From: Amorphophallus konjac
Taxonomy: Eukaryota > Streptophyta > Magnoliopsida > Alismatales > Araceae
Reading direction: 5' to 3'
NCBI GenBank assembly: GCA_022559845.1
Contig: CM040121.1
Location: 342,524,243-342,588,242 of the forward strand
Length of the DNA: 64,000 bases
Shown here: piece by piece, positions 11,107-22,704 of the stretch
Numbering within the stretch: the stretch's first letter is position 1
Layout: the number at the start of each line of letters is the position of its first letter
The notes under the pieces: model-generated
What the model was told of the DNA's origin: nothing
What the model saw: the letters and a program-made list of their open reading frames with translations, nothing else
The model's database searches: none
Translations under genes and position numbers: made by a program

Positions 11107-14100
11107 TGTGTTTTACAGGAAAGCCTGGCAGCCATGCACAACCGGTGGTATCTTGATAGTGGCTGCTCGAGGCACATGACTGGAGACAAGACCAAATTCA
11201 GCAAGCTGGAAATGAAGGTTGGTGGAACGGTAAAGTTTGGAGGGGAAAATAGAGGTAAGATCATTGGCTCCGGCACTATTGGTAAGTGTCCCTCCAACAC
11301 AATTGAGAAGGTATTACTTGTAGATGGACTTGAACATAACCTATTGAGCATTAGTCAGCTCTGTGACAAGGGTCACAAGGTCACATTTGATGATCATGTA
11401 TGTAAGATTTTTGAAGTCAATTCTGATTCAATTAAATTTTTAGGCCATATGGTCAATAATGTTTACATAGTGGACTTAGATAAAAATTCTGAATCCAATC
11501 TTTGTTTGACTGCCAACTCTGTCAATAATGCTCTTCATTGGCATAGGAAATTAGGTCATGCTAGCTATAATATCTTGAATAAGTTAGTCAAGCATTAGTT
11601 AGTGAGAGGCTTGCCTAAAATCAATTTCTGCACAAACTCAAAAATCTGTGATGCATGTGCCTTAGGGAAGCAAACTAGTAAATCCTTCAAAATAAGGCAT
11701 GAACCTTTATCTTCTAAACCATTAGAACTTCTGCATATGGACTTGTTTGGTCCTACTAGTACTCAAAGTTTAAATGGCAAAAGATTTGGGTATGTCATTG
11801 TAGATGATTACTCTAGATTTCCATGGATATTCTTTTTAGCTCACAAGAATGAAGCCTTTCATGAATTTCATATTTTCTTCAACAAAATAAAACAGGAAGG
11901 CATGCAAAAAATTTGCATCATCCAATCTGGCCATGGGGGGGAACTTGAAAATACGTTGTTTTCAGATTTCTATAATAAAGAAGGACTGACTCATAAATGT
12001 TCATCTCCTAGGACCCCAGAACAGAATGGAGTTGTAGAGAGGAGAAATAGAATAATCGTGGAGATGGCAAGAACAATGTTGATTGAGAGCCAACACCCAC
12101 AGAAATTTTGGGCAGAAACTGCAAACACAGCCTGTTATATACTTAACAGGGCCATGGTAAGACCTGTCCACAACGAAACTCCATATGAATTATTGAAAGG
12201 TAAGAGACCTAACCTGGCTTATTTCAAAATCTTTGGCTCCAAGTGCTTTATTCATAGCAATGATAAAAAGGAGTTTGAAGCCAAGAGTAGTCCAGGGATT
12301 TTTTTGGGGTATTCGGAATTGTCTAGGGCTTATAGAGTCTTCAATATTCATCATCAACTAGTAGAGGAGTCCCCTCATGGGATGTTTGATGAAACTTTCA
12401 ACCCTGCTGATTTTAACCATGATAACAGGAAGGATAAAGAAGACATGGAATTCAAGGAAGAAAAGGAAATTGAAGAAGACTCTGATCAGCCAGAACAATC
12501 CTTTCCAGAAGGTAGGCCGATTGAACCAATCTTTCAGTCGACCGAACAAGGTGAGTCTTCAAATAACATCAGATTTCTTAAGGATCATCATGCTCATAAT
12601 ATTATAGGAAATCTGCATGATCCCCTAGGACTAGGTCTTTTCATAGAGAAGTCAATAATCATGACCTTGTAGCATTGGTCTCGCAAATTGAATCCAAATC
12701 CATAGAAGAAGCTTTAAAAGATGAATCATAGATTAATGTAATGCATGAAAAATTGGGTCAATTTGAAAGAAATAAAGTCTTGACCTTGGTTCCCAGACCT
12801 GAACATCGTTCTATCATTGGAACCAAGTGGGTGTTTAGAAATAAAGTGAATGAAGATGGAATAATCTGTAGGAATAAAGCTAGGTTGGTCGCTAAGGGCT
12901 GCACTCAAGAATTTGGGGTAGATTTTGATGAATCCTATGCACCAATTGCTAGGATAGAAGCCATTAGAATTCTAATAGTTTTTGCATGCTCGCATAACAT
13001 AAAACTTCAAATAATGGATGTAAAGAGTGCCATTTTAAATGGTAACATAAAAGAGGAAGTTTATGTTGAGCAACCCCCAGGTTTTGAATCATCTGAGCGG
13101 CTTAACCATGTTTTCATATTGAATAAGACTTTATATAGATTGAAACAAGCCCCTCGGTCTTAGTATGACAGGCTGACTGAGTTTCTGATCAGCAAAGGGT
13201 ATTGCAGAGGTAAGGTTGATCAGACCCTCTTTACGAAGAATGTGGATCAGAAAATAATCATAGTTCAGGTATATCTTTAATGACATTGTTTTTGGTTCTA
13301 TATGTCTTGAACTTTCAGAAGAATTTGTGAGTTTAATGTCAAAAGAATTTGAGATGACCCTAGTTGGTGACTTACAATTCTTTCTTGGTCTTCAGGTTAA
13401 ACAAATGAATGAAGGATACTTTATCAGCCAGACCAAGTATGCATTGGAAATTCTAAAGAGATTCCGCATGGATAAGTTGAAACACATGGCTACACCAATG
13501 GAGCAAACACATCATTGGATGCTGATGAGTCAGGTATATCAGTGGATTCAAAGTTCTACAGAGGTATGATTGTCTTATTACTCTATCTCATTACTTCCAG
13601 ACCCAATATCCAATTTAGTGTGTGTTTGTGTGCTAGGTTTCAAGCTAATTAAAAGAATCACATATTTCAGCTGTCGAAAGAATTTTTAGATATATTGCTG
13701 GCGCACATAACATAGGCTTATGGTTTCCTGCATCCTACAATTTAAATTTGATTTCATATACTAATGCAGATTATGTTGGGTGCAAACTATATAGGAAAAG
13801 CACAAGTGGATACTGTCAATTCTTAGGTGGGTGTCTAGTTTCTTTGGCCTCCAAGAAACAACACTCAGTAGCTCTGTCCACTACAGATGCTGAGTATGTG
13901 GCTACCGGTAGCTGTGACACACAAGTCATATGGATTAAACACCAGCTACAAGACTACAATGTAGATCTTGGCTGCACACCCATTTACTGTGATAACACAA
14001 GTGCTATAAACATGTCTAAGAATCCAATTCAACACTCACGTTCAAAGCACATAGACATTAGACACCATTTTCTAAGGGATGAGGTTTCAAAGTAAAATTT

Positions 14101-14215
14101 TTAATCTATTCATGTAGGCACAACACATCAACTTGCAGACATTTTCACTAAGCCACTAGATCATGAAAAATTTTCTACCCTGAGAAGAGAGTTGGGTCTC
14201 TTCAGATCAACATGA
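11107..14215 (+). pseudogene. Copia pol, unit C: protease, integrase, RT, RNase H
   Basis: In the same frame as gag, it reads protease (YLDSGCSRHMTGD), integrase zinc finger (HRKLGH, ICDAC), integrase core, RVT_2 and copia RNase H (TNADYVG, TDAEYVA, YCDNTSA; 13748-14095), ending LADIFTKPLDHEKF and a TGA at 14213-14215. Breaks: TAG 11596-11598, one-base loss near 12626, TAG 12729-12731, TAG 13161-13163, an extra base near 13272 that destroys the YVDD motif, a frameshift near 13510 and TAA near 14093. The second integrase acid is Gly (QSGHGG). The domain order PR-IN-RT-RH is diagnostic of Ty1/copia. Confidence 0.92.
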
Positions 14216-16037
14216 TTTTGCAATCTCTGCTTGATGTCAGTCAATTCATCTATCTTAAGCTGTAGTTTCAATAAGTGAGGGGGAGCTAGCCCCACTGTCT
14301 ATTTTTCGATTGTAAAATCTTGTCTCTCTTTTGAATCACTGGTCGCTAAACACCCTATGGTATATCAAATGGTGTGTTGTTGAAGGGTAGGTAAGGCTTG
14401 TCTGGAAGCTCTCACTAAGTGTGAGGTGGTCCTCGGACCTAAGTTCTCCACCAAGTACTAAGAGTAGTTAATGCATCTAGTAAGGGGGAGATAAAGGTCC
14501 TTAATTCAATGTCTTCAAGCTTGCTCATATTCTTTCAAATTCTTATGTCAATAAATTCTGATTGTCAAGGAGAGCAGTCTTAGACATTTCAATTTTCTGT
14601 CAGCCACTTCAACACTTTCTCTATCAATCATTTCAGTTGTCTTAGACATGTGCATAAAATTCCTCGTGAGATTATTCTGAGTCTCCTACAGTCTTTTTAT
14701 AGACTCGAAGATTTTTGCATTCAGGACCTTCCTAAATGGACAAAGATTAAGTATGTTAGCCATGAAATGTCTAGTGGTTTAAGATTCATAACCCTGCAAA
14801 GAACACAATAAAAGGTTTCTGAAGAACTCTTCTATACAGACTTAATTGGTTAAGAACATCTCTGAAGTACTGTGTCTTGAAATCTTCTAAAAGTCAGAAA
14901 TTCAATAGTAAGGGGGCAACTTTGGTTGAAAATCTTTCAATTCAGTATTGTCTTCAAACACTTAAAACAATCTCATGAATTCAAAAAATGGGGAAACAAG
15001 ATTTCAGAGCAATGGTCTTGGTTTACTTAGAAACCAATTATTCTTCACCTTGAAGTGAAGTAAATTATGATATGAAGTACCAAACTATCTCTGATTAAAA
15101 ATTATATTGCTAAAAACCCATGACAGAGTAATGACATAGTGTGGTGAGTAACTGGGTCACTTCACCTGAGACGTGTTGTGCCTCGCGTAAAAACCACTAC
15201 TCTTGTTAACTCTGTTAATTCGAAAGAAAAATGGTTAAAACACTGAGTAACTAGCGATTCATGCATCTAAATAATGTGTTTCCTCACGTCAAAAGGTGTG
15301 GATTAAACCATATTGCTCATAAAAAGAAAATTCTACATTAAAGGTTGTTTTGAAATGAAAAATCACAAACAGTGCACCCCAAAAATAAATTCAATAAGGA
15401 TTGGTTACAAATGTTTGTCCTCAATACTAATGGCAGATCTTCCTAGAGAAGTCCCTGGACCATTGATTAGTAAAGCTGCAGACAGATTGAAAAGACACAT
15501 AACTCAACCTGCTCTTTCTCCATTATTTGTGTATATAAACACTTTGGAATTTTTTCTCTTGTGTCTTTCTGGATTATTAGTCATAAACCATGCAGCCTAA
15601 CTAGCTAATGCACTTATCTTCCTACATGATGGTTTATGAATGCAGTTTGACCTCTTGTCTGTAACCTTACTATTCTTGTCACTCATAGTTTAATTTCTTC
15701 ACTGCATTTCTCTATTCTATATCATCCCCAATGTTCATATTTTTTGATGATGTCAAAGGGGGAGAGGTCTCGTGAGTCATTCTTTGCATAATATTCTCTC
15801 ATTATCATTCAGCTCAATGTAATGCATTATTCATTCAATGTCATCCGGGGTTGTATTCAGAGTCAGTTGGTATTCAGTGTCAGTTCAGTCTTGCTCAGTC
15901 TTTGCTTATTGCATATCTTGTTGAGTAATCCAACTGTTTCATCCAACTGTTTCCTCAAGGCCATTAATTCTTTAACTCAATCTCCACATAATAAGCTTAA
16001 TGACTCATGTGGTTGCCATCACCAAAAAGGGGGAGGT
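14216..16037 (+). other. Copia 3' untranslated region with repeated PPT-like tracts
   Basis: 1.8 kb without a credible gene. It carries several purine tracts with a gggggag core (about 14280, 14485, 14910, 15759 and 16030). The last, aaaaagggggaggt at 16024-16037, abuts the LTR and is the true PPT. A 95-codon frame at 15313-15600 has no recognisable domain, and I do not call it an env-like gene. Confidence 0.7.
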
Positions 16038-16349
16038 TGTTGGGTGTTGTTTGTTTTGATGATGTCACATAAGCATGGAGTCATTTAGTTCAAAGTCTGA
16101 AAATACTTAAATGCAAATGTACATATTTTGTTCCTTATGTTTTGCACATTTAATAACAATTTTTCAAACTGCAATTGCTTAACAAATGATGTTTCAGGTT
16201 GTCTACATGATGAGAAAAAGCTACAAGGGAAGCAATCAAGAAAATTCAGGAAGAAACAAAAATTTGATGAAGTGTGAAGAAGAGGAGTCGACTTCAGAAG
16301 CCCTTAAAGTCGACTCAAACTCAGCCAGAAGCCACCCGCCAGCTGAAGC

Positions 16350-16990
16350 AATTAAGGGTGACAAATAGCTTCATACGGGTGACAAATAAGCCTTAATGGT
16401 GACAAATAGCTTCATAGAGGTGACAAATAGTTTGGACAGGAGAAAAGGCATTGAGAAGAAGAAAAACTAGAAGAAGAGTCGACTCTATTCGGCTTTCGAG
16501 TCGACTCTTGAGACACCCGCCAGCTGCAGTGAATAAGGGTGACAAATAGCTTCATACGGGTGAAAAATAGGCTTCAAGGGTGACAAATAGTCACACAAGG
16601 CTGACAAATAGCTCAAAAGGGCTGACAAATAAAAGAAGGAGAATTTACAAGAAGAAAAGTCGACTCCAGATGAAACTAGAGTCGACTCCACTCAAGCCAA
16701 GCTTCAACTCTAGGCAAGCTCAAGACATACAAGCGAACAAGGGTGACAAATGAGCACTTAAGGGTGACAAATGGGCTTCAAGGGTGAAAAATATCCGATA
16801 CGGGTGACAAATAGGTCGCAAGGCTGAAAAAAGAGCTGCTAGTGGTGACAAATAGCTAAGGCGAAGGCTCAAGGCTAACGCAACAGAATTTAAGGCAACG
16901 GCTCTCAGCGTAAGGGTGGCAAATAGCTGATACGGCTGACAAATAGCCGTTAAGGGTGTAAAATACACTGCCAAGGGTGAAAAATAACTC
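16350..16990. repeat. Minisatellite gggtgacaaatag, unit C LTR
   Basis: Shorter version of the array in units A and B, in its native LTR context, which proves that the arrays at 4598-5400 and 9059-9880 are LTR sequence. Confidence 0.9.
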
Positions 16991-17169
16991 TGCACGTGGA
17001 AAACTCAAGGAATTCATGTGGAATCGATCCCCAATTATTTGCACGTGGTCCAAGACACTTGGCTGTACTCTGATCGAAGCTAAACAATAAGAACATTCTC
17101 CATTACACCTGGACAAATTAATTTTTTTCGGGAAGATAATCTCAGCTCTGAAATTTCAAATTCGCCAGT

Positions 17170-17177
17170 TATATAAG
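17170..17177 (+). promoter_or_regulatory. TATA-like box in the unit C LTR
   Basis: The sequence tatataag lies just upstream of a purine-rich tract (agagagaaagaagc), the usual layout of a copia LTR core promoter and transcribed leader. Confidence 0.45.
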
Positions 17178-17729
17178 TATCAGCATTCCTTTTCAAAAAA
17201 GATACAGACAAGGAGAGGGAAAAGCTGCAAGGAGAGAAAGAAGCAGAAGGAGAGCCTGAAGTGAGAGCATCTGTGAGAACTAAGAGAGAAGCTACCCTTT
17301 CGAAGAGCAATTCCAGAGAAAGAGAAAAACAGAGACATAGAGAAGAGGAAGGTGTTCGAGGTCCAGCTCGAGAGAAGAAGTAATCAGAGAAAGCTCTTGA
17401 ATCACATTCAGAGCTACATTTGTTTTTCCTCTGATTCTAAATTGTGTTCCTGATTATTGTCAACTGTTTCTTTCCTTTCATTTTTCAATTTAGTTCACAT
17501 TGTATTTCTCTGGTGGTACATTACAGTACTGCTTAGAGGTTGATCAGAGTATAGCTGGTCACGTTCTGGTTTCTAGACCAGGATGCGAGGAAGTTCCTCG
17601 TGTGCTGCCGTAGTGCAGTGGGTCTAATTCTACTGGGTAGAGTTAGGGGTGTGTTCAATAGGGTGTTGAACACGGTTTTCCCTCAGGGTTGTCAGAGGAA
17701 GGGAGAAGGTTGTTCCTCCGGAGTCAAGC

Positions 17730-18465
17730 TGTAACGACCTGGAGATCCGGATACCAGTAAACCAATATCAAGAACTCAGAGACGCCACCCAAGAGGCTGA
17801 TGAGGTCGCCATAAGGGTTGGGAGGATTGGTTGAGGAGGTGCATAATGAACTGGAATTACAAGCGCATTATAAAACGGCAATTTTTAAGCGGAAGCAATT
17901 TAAAATAACAAAGTGATATATTTACATGAAATAGTCTAGATCCATACATAACAAGTCCAGCACTGAACAGAAGTCAAAATAAACAACTACACGGGGCATA
18001 CCCCAGCCAAAAGGAAACAAATGATGGACAGACGGATGGACCACTGCTGGCACCTATGACTTCCGCCAAAAGTACAAGTAAAGCATGCGGTCTGCTGCTC
18101 CGTCTCACCTGAAAAGGAAGGATGAGTCTCACAACATAAACTCAGTAGGGTTCACATGGATCCCTACCTCGCGACTATACATATAAAAGCAATTAATCAT
18201 GCAATGGCATAAAGAAATGACAGTTAATAAAACTGTACAAGCATGTGAACAAATTAAAGACAACTAACTGAATGCCATTTAATATTCAACTGAATAATTA
18301 AACATGAGAATCATAATAGATTAAAATGCAATATTTCCATCATTTCCAAGTGATAGGAGAGAGAGAGAAGACCACCAGAATAAAGACCAGATGTGTCCAC
18401 TGATGACTTATACAGCGTCTCAAGTATCTACACGAGCCTGGAACGCGGCAAGTGAGACACGTAAC
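17730..18465 (-). repeat. G1 3' LTR, left part
   Basis: Begins tgtaacgacctggag, which is the LTR end in element sense, and runs to the T1 insertion; 18461-18465 is the TSD copy gtaac. It contains cacctgaaaaggaaggatgag with ctcagtagg, a motif also present in the L LTRs (53152-53200 and 57333-57385). Confidence 0.85.
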
Positions 18466-20017
18466 TGTAGATCCTAATAAATCCACTTAAGGAAAAATTA
18501 AGAATATGAATTAATAAGCATGAAATAGCACGAGGTGCTAAGGTGGAATAACGTGATCGCCAGAGACGCAAGGCCTCGAAAGATAATAATAAAAAGCATG
18601 GAGGGATCGCGAAAAATACCTTAGATGCGGGTGATTGTGAGTGCTCCTTTCTCTTCCAATCGGCCGGCCGATGAAGAGAGTTCTTTAATTATTACCCTTG
18701 CAAAAAGAGACACAAACACCACAAAAGAATTGAATTAGAACATGGTGTGTAGCATCAAATTCTTATATAGAAAGATGAGCATGAAAAGATGTGCAAGACA
18801 CACCTTGTGGGTGTTGGCCCTTAAACCCCTATGCAAAAGGGTGGGAGATATATGATGCATGCAAATAAATAAAAAAATAAGGGAAGTGTGCAAGAGTTGC
18901 ACTATGGGGAGATCTCAATGTGATTGAGAGAAAAGATCAATAAGACAATGATGCATGCATGATTTATGAACTATGAAAATAAAAGATAAAGGGGAGATAA
19001 GATAAAAATCTTGTTTGTGGCCCCTTTGGCTTGATGCTCGATGGGGAGAAACTTCAAAAGGGATGAAGATGTCAACGTGAGAAGCCTCTTTAGCCAATGC
19101 CACCTTTGGTTCCTGTAAAAAAAAGAAACAAACAGAAGAAGAGGGAACAGAAGAAGGAGGGAAACAGAAGAATAAGAAGAATAAGACAGAAGAAGAAAGA
19201 AGAAGGAGAATAAAAGAAGACAGAAGAACAGACGAAGAAGAGAATGGAGGGGAAGGAAGGGATCGACAGAGGAGGAGTCCAACCTTAACAACAGAGCAGT
19301 CGGCCCTATTAAATAGAATTGGAGGAGATAAACATGGGCAAGAGTCCAATAAGGGGGAAGGATAAGAATGGGCAAGAGCCCCAATCAAGGCAGGAGTCTA
19401 ACGAAGCAAGGACTCTCTGGGGAAAGGGCTGCGAAGCCAGAAGATGAAACACGCCCTTGGTCAGGGCGTCAATTCAAGAATTGACGACCTGTCAAGGGGC
19501 GTTAATTTAAAACACGCCCTGGCCAAGGGCGTCAACTCCCAGATCAATTTTGGAAATAAATATTTCTTTTATTTGGAAATTCTGAAACACGCCTCCGGGA
19601 GAGGCGTTAATTGAAACACGCCCCAAAGAAGGGCGTTAATTAACATTTTTCAAAACATTTATTCTTTTTCAAAAATTGGATAATGCCGGGAATTGACGCC
19701 CTCATCTCAGGGCGTCCTTTCATTAAGAAACGCCCCAGGTCAGGTCATGTTTTAAAACACGCCCTTCACCAGGTCACGAATTTATAAAATAGGTAAAATG
19801 GGGAGAAATAGATAAAATGGGGAGACACGCCCTGGATCAGGCCGCGTTTTAAAAACACGCCCCTCTCCAGGGCGTTAATTTTAAAAAAGAGGGAAAGGGG
19901 AGAAAATCCATTAAAAATGGAAAAAAATACTCAAATAAGCTAATTTGAGGGTCAAATGGGGCATTACAAGGCAATATGAGAAATACTCAAAGTAATGTCA
20001 ATTTTGGCGTGTCTACA
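18466..20017 (-). repeat. T1 3' LTR
   Basis: 1,552 bp, TG...CA, nearly identical to 27205-28737. It contains the palindrome cggccggccg (18661-18670), a TATA-like ctatataag on the minus strand (18762-18770), a GAA-rich tract and an array of CGCC hairpin units (19440-19885). Confidence 0.93.
19440..19885. repeat. Array of CGCC hairpin units in T1 3' LTR
   Basis: About ten degenerate 25-45 bp units, each pairing acgccc with gggcgt across a short loop (for example cacgccctggccaagggcgt), often followed by taatt. Duplicated in the other LTR at 28185-28605. Confidence 0.85.
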
Positions 20018-22704
20018 GCTGCCCCGCCTTGGCGTCTGCTTTGCAAGGGAGCATAGCAAACTGAAAAGTAGATGCCAAGGTGTGATGAGACACGCAATCA
20101 ACATCACTTGATGAGAATCAAATCAAAAGCTCGAGATGAAGCAATCCCGGGAAATTCAATGAAATCAACAATGTTTGGATAAAAGGGGAGTTGTGCACGC
20201 GGTGCACGAGGGAGATAAAATAAATGATCAACTTCCAGCGCGGTGGAAGTACCCCAGGTCACAAACCTGTAAGTTTCACCATTGGGGAGCGGTTACCAGC
20301 CAGTGGACATGCTGCAGCCAAGGTGGATCAAAGGGAAATGATTAAAAATAAGATGATAAAAATCCAAGCAAGGAGCTCTCGAGAGAAGACCCGAAACAGC
20401 GACAAATCGAACTGAGGACTCAATTCGGCAATGAAAATCTCATATCGAGAAAGATTAAGATCAATTCAACTCTCAACATCAGCTTATCAGAATAATTTTC
20501 CAATGTTAATTCAAAGTCCTACATGAATGCATGCTGGGCTAAAGGGAAAATAACAAATGAAAATATAATATAATCAAGGATAATATTGTTAAACTGCCCA
20601 GACTGGGTCAAGAAACCAATTCTGCGAGCTGATACTAAGCCGAAGCTCGTTTATCCACGCACCAACTCGTAAAAAGGAACCATCGTCCCCAATCTCGGAC
20701 GGCTCAACGGCCTATCCGTATGACTGAGATGCCTCTGGAATCGTCATCGTTTTTGATGAAGGGGAACTCAAATTCCAGATTTACCAAAGCCACAAGGTCC
20801 TTGATATAATCTAGTAGCATATGTAACATATAGTAAAATGCATACAGGAGATGGTGGTGCAATGAGCATGGGAACTGAGAAATGAGCTGCAAGCACCGTG
20901 GGGCTTGGATGATGATGCCCAGTCGGTGGGACCAAGAGCTTCTTATCCTGCGCTCAAAAATTCATCAGCCAAGATATAACAAGCAATGAATAAGGTATTT
21001 AATCATAGCATGCATAGCATGAATCAAAGCAACCAATCATAGCATATATCATGAACAGCATAAGTCAAGTCATGAATCAAAGCATCATTATTTGTTGTTT
21101 GTCATGAGGATGACAATCTGGCTAATCAAGTTTTAGAGTTAAATAATCAGGGTCTGATAATGCCCATCAGCGGAGTAATCAGATGAAACGAGCAGGAGTT
21201 CATTGAAAGATTTGGAGATGAATAATCATGAGATATGATAATCAGAATGATATAGAGAGATGAGAACCAAAAATGCCCAGGGTGGCATGTCATGAGAATA
21301 TTGGGAGAATCAATAAATTGATAGCAATGAGTGGAGATAGGACTCATCCCGTGCTCTTGGTCTCTGCAAAGCTGTTCCTGCAAAACACCATCAGAAAATA
21401 CAATGCAAATTTTTATGAGTTTTGGAATATGCAAATTTTTATGAGTTTTGAAAATATTTGAATTTTTATGGAGATTTTTGGAAAATATTTGAATTTTTGT
21501 TGGGATTTTGATCGGGAAATATTTAATTTTTTTTTGGATTTTGGCTTAGACATTGTTAATGCAGCATCAAAGGGTTGTTTTGAACCACTGGCTAAGGGTC
21601 CTTGTTCCTTCCCTTTTCGCTAAAACTGCCCAAAGTTGGACGTGCATTGAAAGTGGCATCCTATAACCGACCGTCTTTGATCAACGGTGCCCCTACCAAG
21701 GCCATACCCGAGAAACATTCGGTCTTAGAGGGAAAAGAGAAGAACAATTGTGACAAGCTTTGTGCAGGATGAGAGATATCGGGACTTGAATTCCTTCCAA
21801 GGTGTTCCCTTCAAAGAGGTAGTCTGTTGTGCCGGGGCTTTATGCCTTTGATTTTTAGACCCTTGACATGCATACGACCAGGATTTTCCCTACGGGGACT
21901 TTGCCACTCTTGTCATGCCATAATTCAAAATCTTGCTTTTATCGAAATTCTGACTTGATTTTCATAATAGCCCTTTTGGCGAGATGTATATCATGAAATT
22001 CATATTTAGTTTGGGTCAAGACTGCCCCTATTTGAGACTCCTCTCGTATTGGGGATTACCAAGGTTGGTCATCTCATCCGTCAACCTCTTGCCCCTGCAC
22101 GTGGCTGAGTAAAGAAGAGAAAAGACTTTCAGATATACTCATGGTATGGCCAAGATAGCAACGGTGTTTAACCAAAGGAGCCGGCTAAGGACGCCGTGAA
22201 GTGTGTGAGGTGCCCAGCTGAGGGTTGATCTTAACAAGCAGGGAGAGAATGTTGAATTCCCAGCGCGGGGTTCTTATTAACCAAGGTGCTACATAAAACA
22301 AGCCTAAAGGACACTTTTGAGAATGATTTTAATTAAACAAAAGCTTAAGGTAAAGGTTTAAAACACCACTCTTAATCTCGTTAAGAAGCACTTGATTTTG
22401 AAAATCATGCGTGAAGTAATGAGGTAATGATATCATATAAATGCATACTCACGTCAATATATTACCTTGCAACCTTTGTTAAAGCAGCTGCTAGAGGCGA
22501 GGTTGATCATCGTGGGATTTGTCCTCTTTGGCAGTCAAAAGGATTGGAAGCAAAGGATTTTGGGAGTGGCTTAACAAGAATGAGTGGTGCTCAAACCAGA
22601 CTCAGACAAATAAGGAAAAAAGGAAAAGAGGCGAGGGCTAGAACTCCCTCACTAAGGCGCGGAGACCCTGATCACATGGAACAGTCTACAGAAGAAGCGG
22701 AGAA
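20018..22704 (-). other. T1 non-coding 3' interior
   Basis: 2.7 kb between the ORF stop and the LTR, beginning with a PPT-like purine tract in element sense (aaggcggggcagc next to the LTR at 20018-20030). No frame longer than about 100 codons and no enzyme motif was seen on either strand. This is where a complete Tat element would hold pol. Confidence 0.75.

Larger units (their letters stand above)
9994..17729 (+). mobile_element. Copia unit C (SIRE/Maximus-type), gag to 3' LTR, LTR cut by G1
   Basis: The most complete copia copy: partial gag, pol through RNase H, a 1.8-kb 3' UTR, PPT and the first 1.69 kb of its 3' LTR. Its 5' end is the array junction, so it has no 5' LTR or PBS of its own here. 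The LTR is interrupted at 17729 by G1 (left TSD copy caagc at 17725-17729); the remainder should lie beyond the window. Confidence 0.85.
16038..17729 (+). repeat. 3' LTR of copia unit C (partial)
   Basis: Starts tgttgggtgttgtttg followed by ttttgatgatgtc, directly after the PPT. It holds the gtcgact words, the gggtgacaaatag array, a TATA-like box and a purine-rich transcribed part, and is cut at 17729 by G1. The LTR fragments in units A and B correspond to its middle part. Confidence 0.88.

Noticed and set aside
15313..15600. 95-codon frame in the copia 3' UTR as a possible env-like gene
   Set aside because: It has no signal peptide with domain context, coiled coil or similarity that I can recognise; one hydrophobic stretch is not enough.
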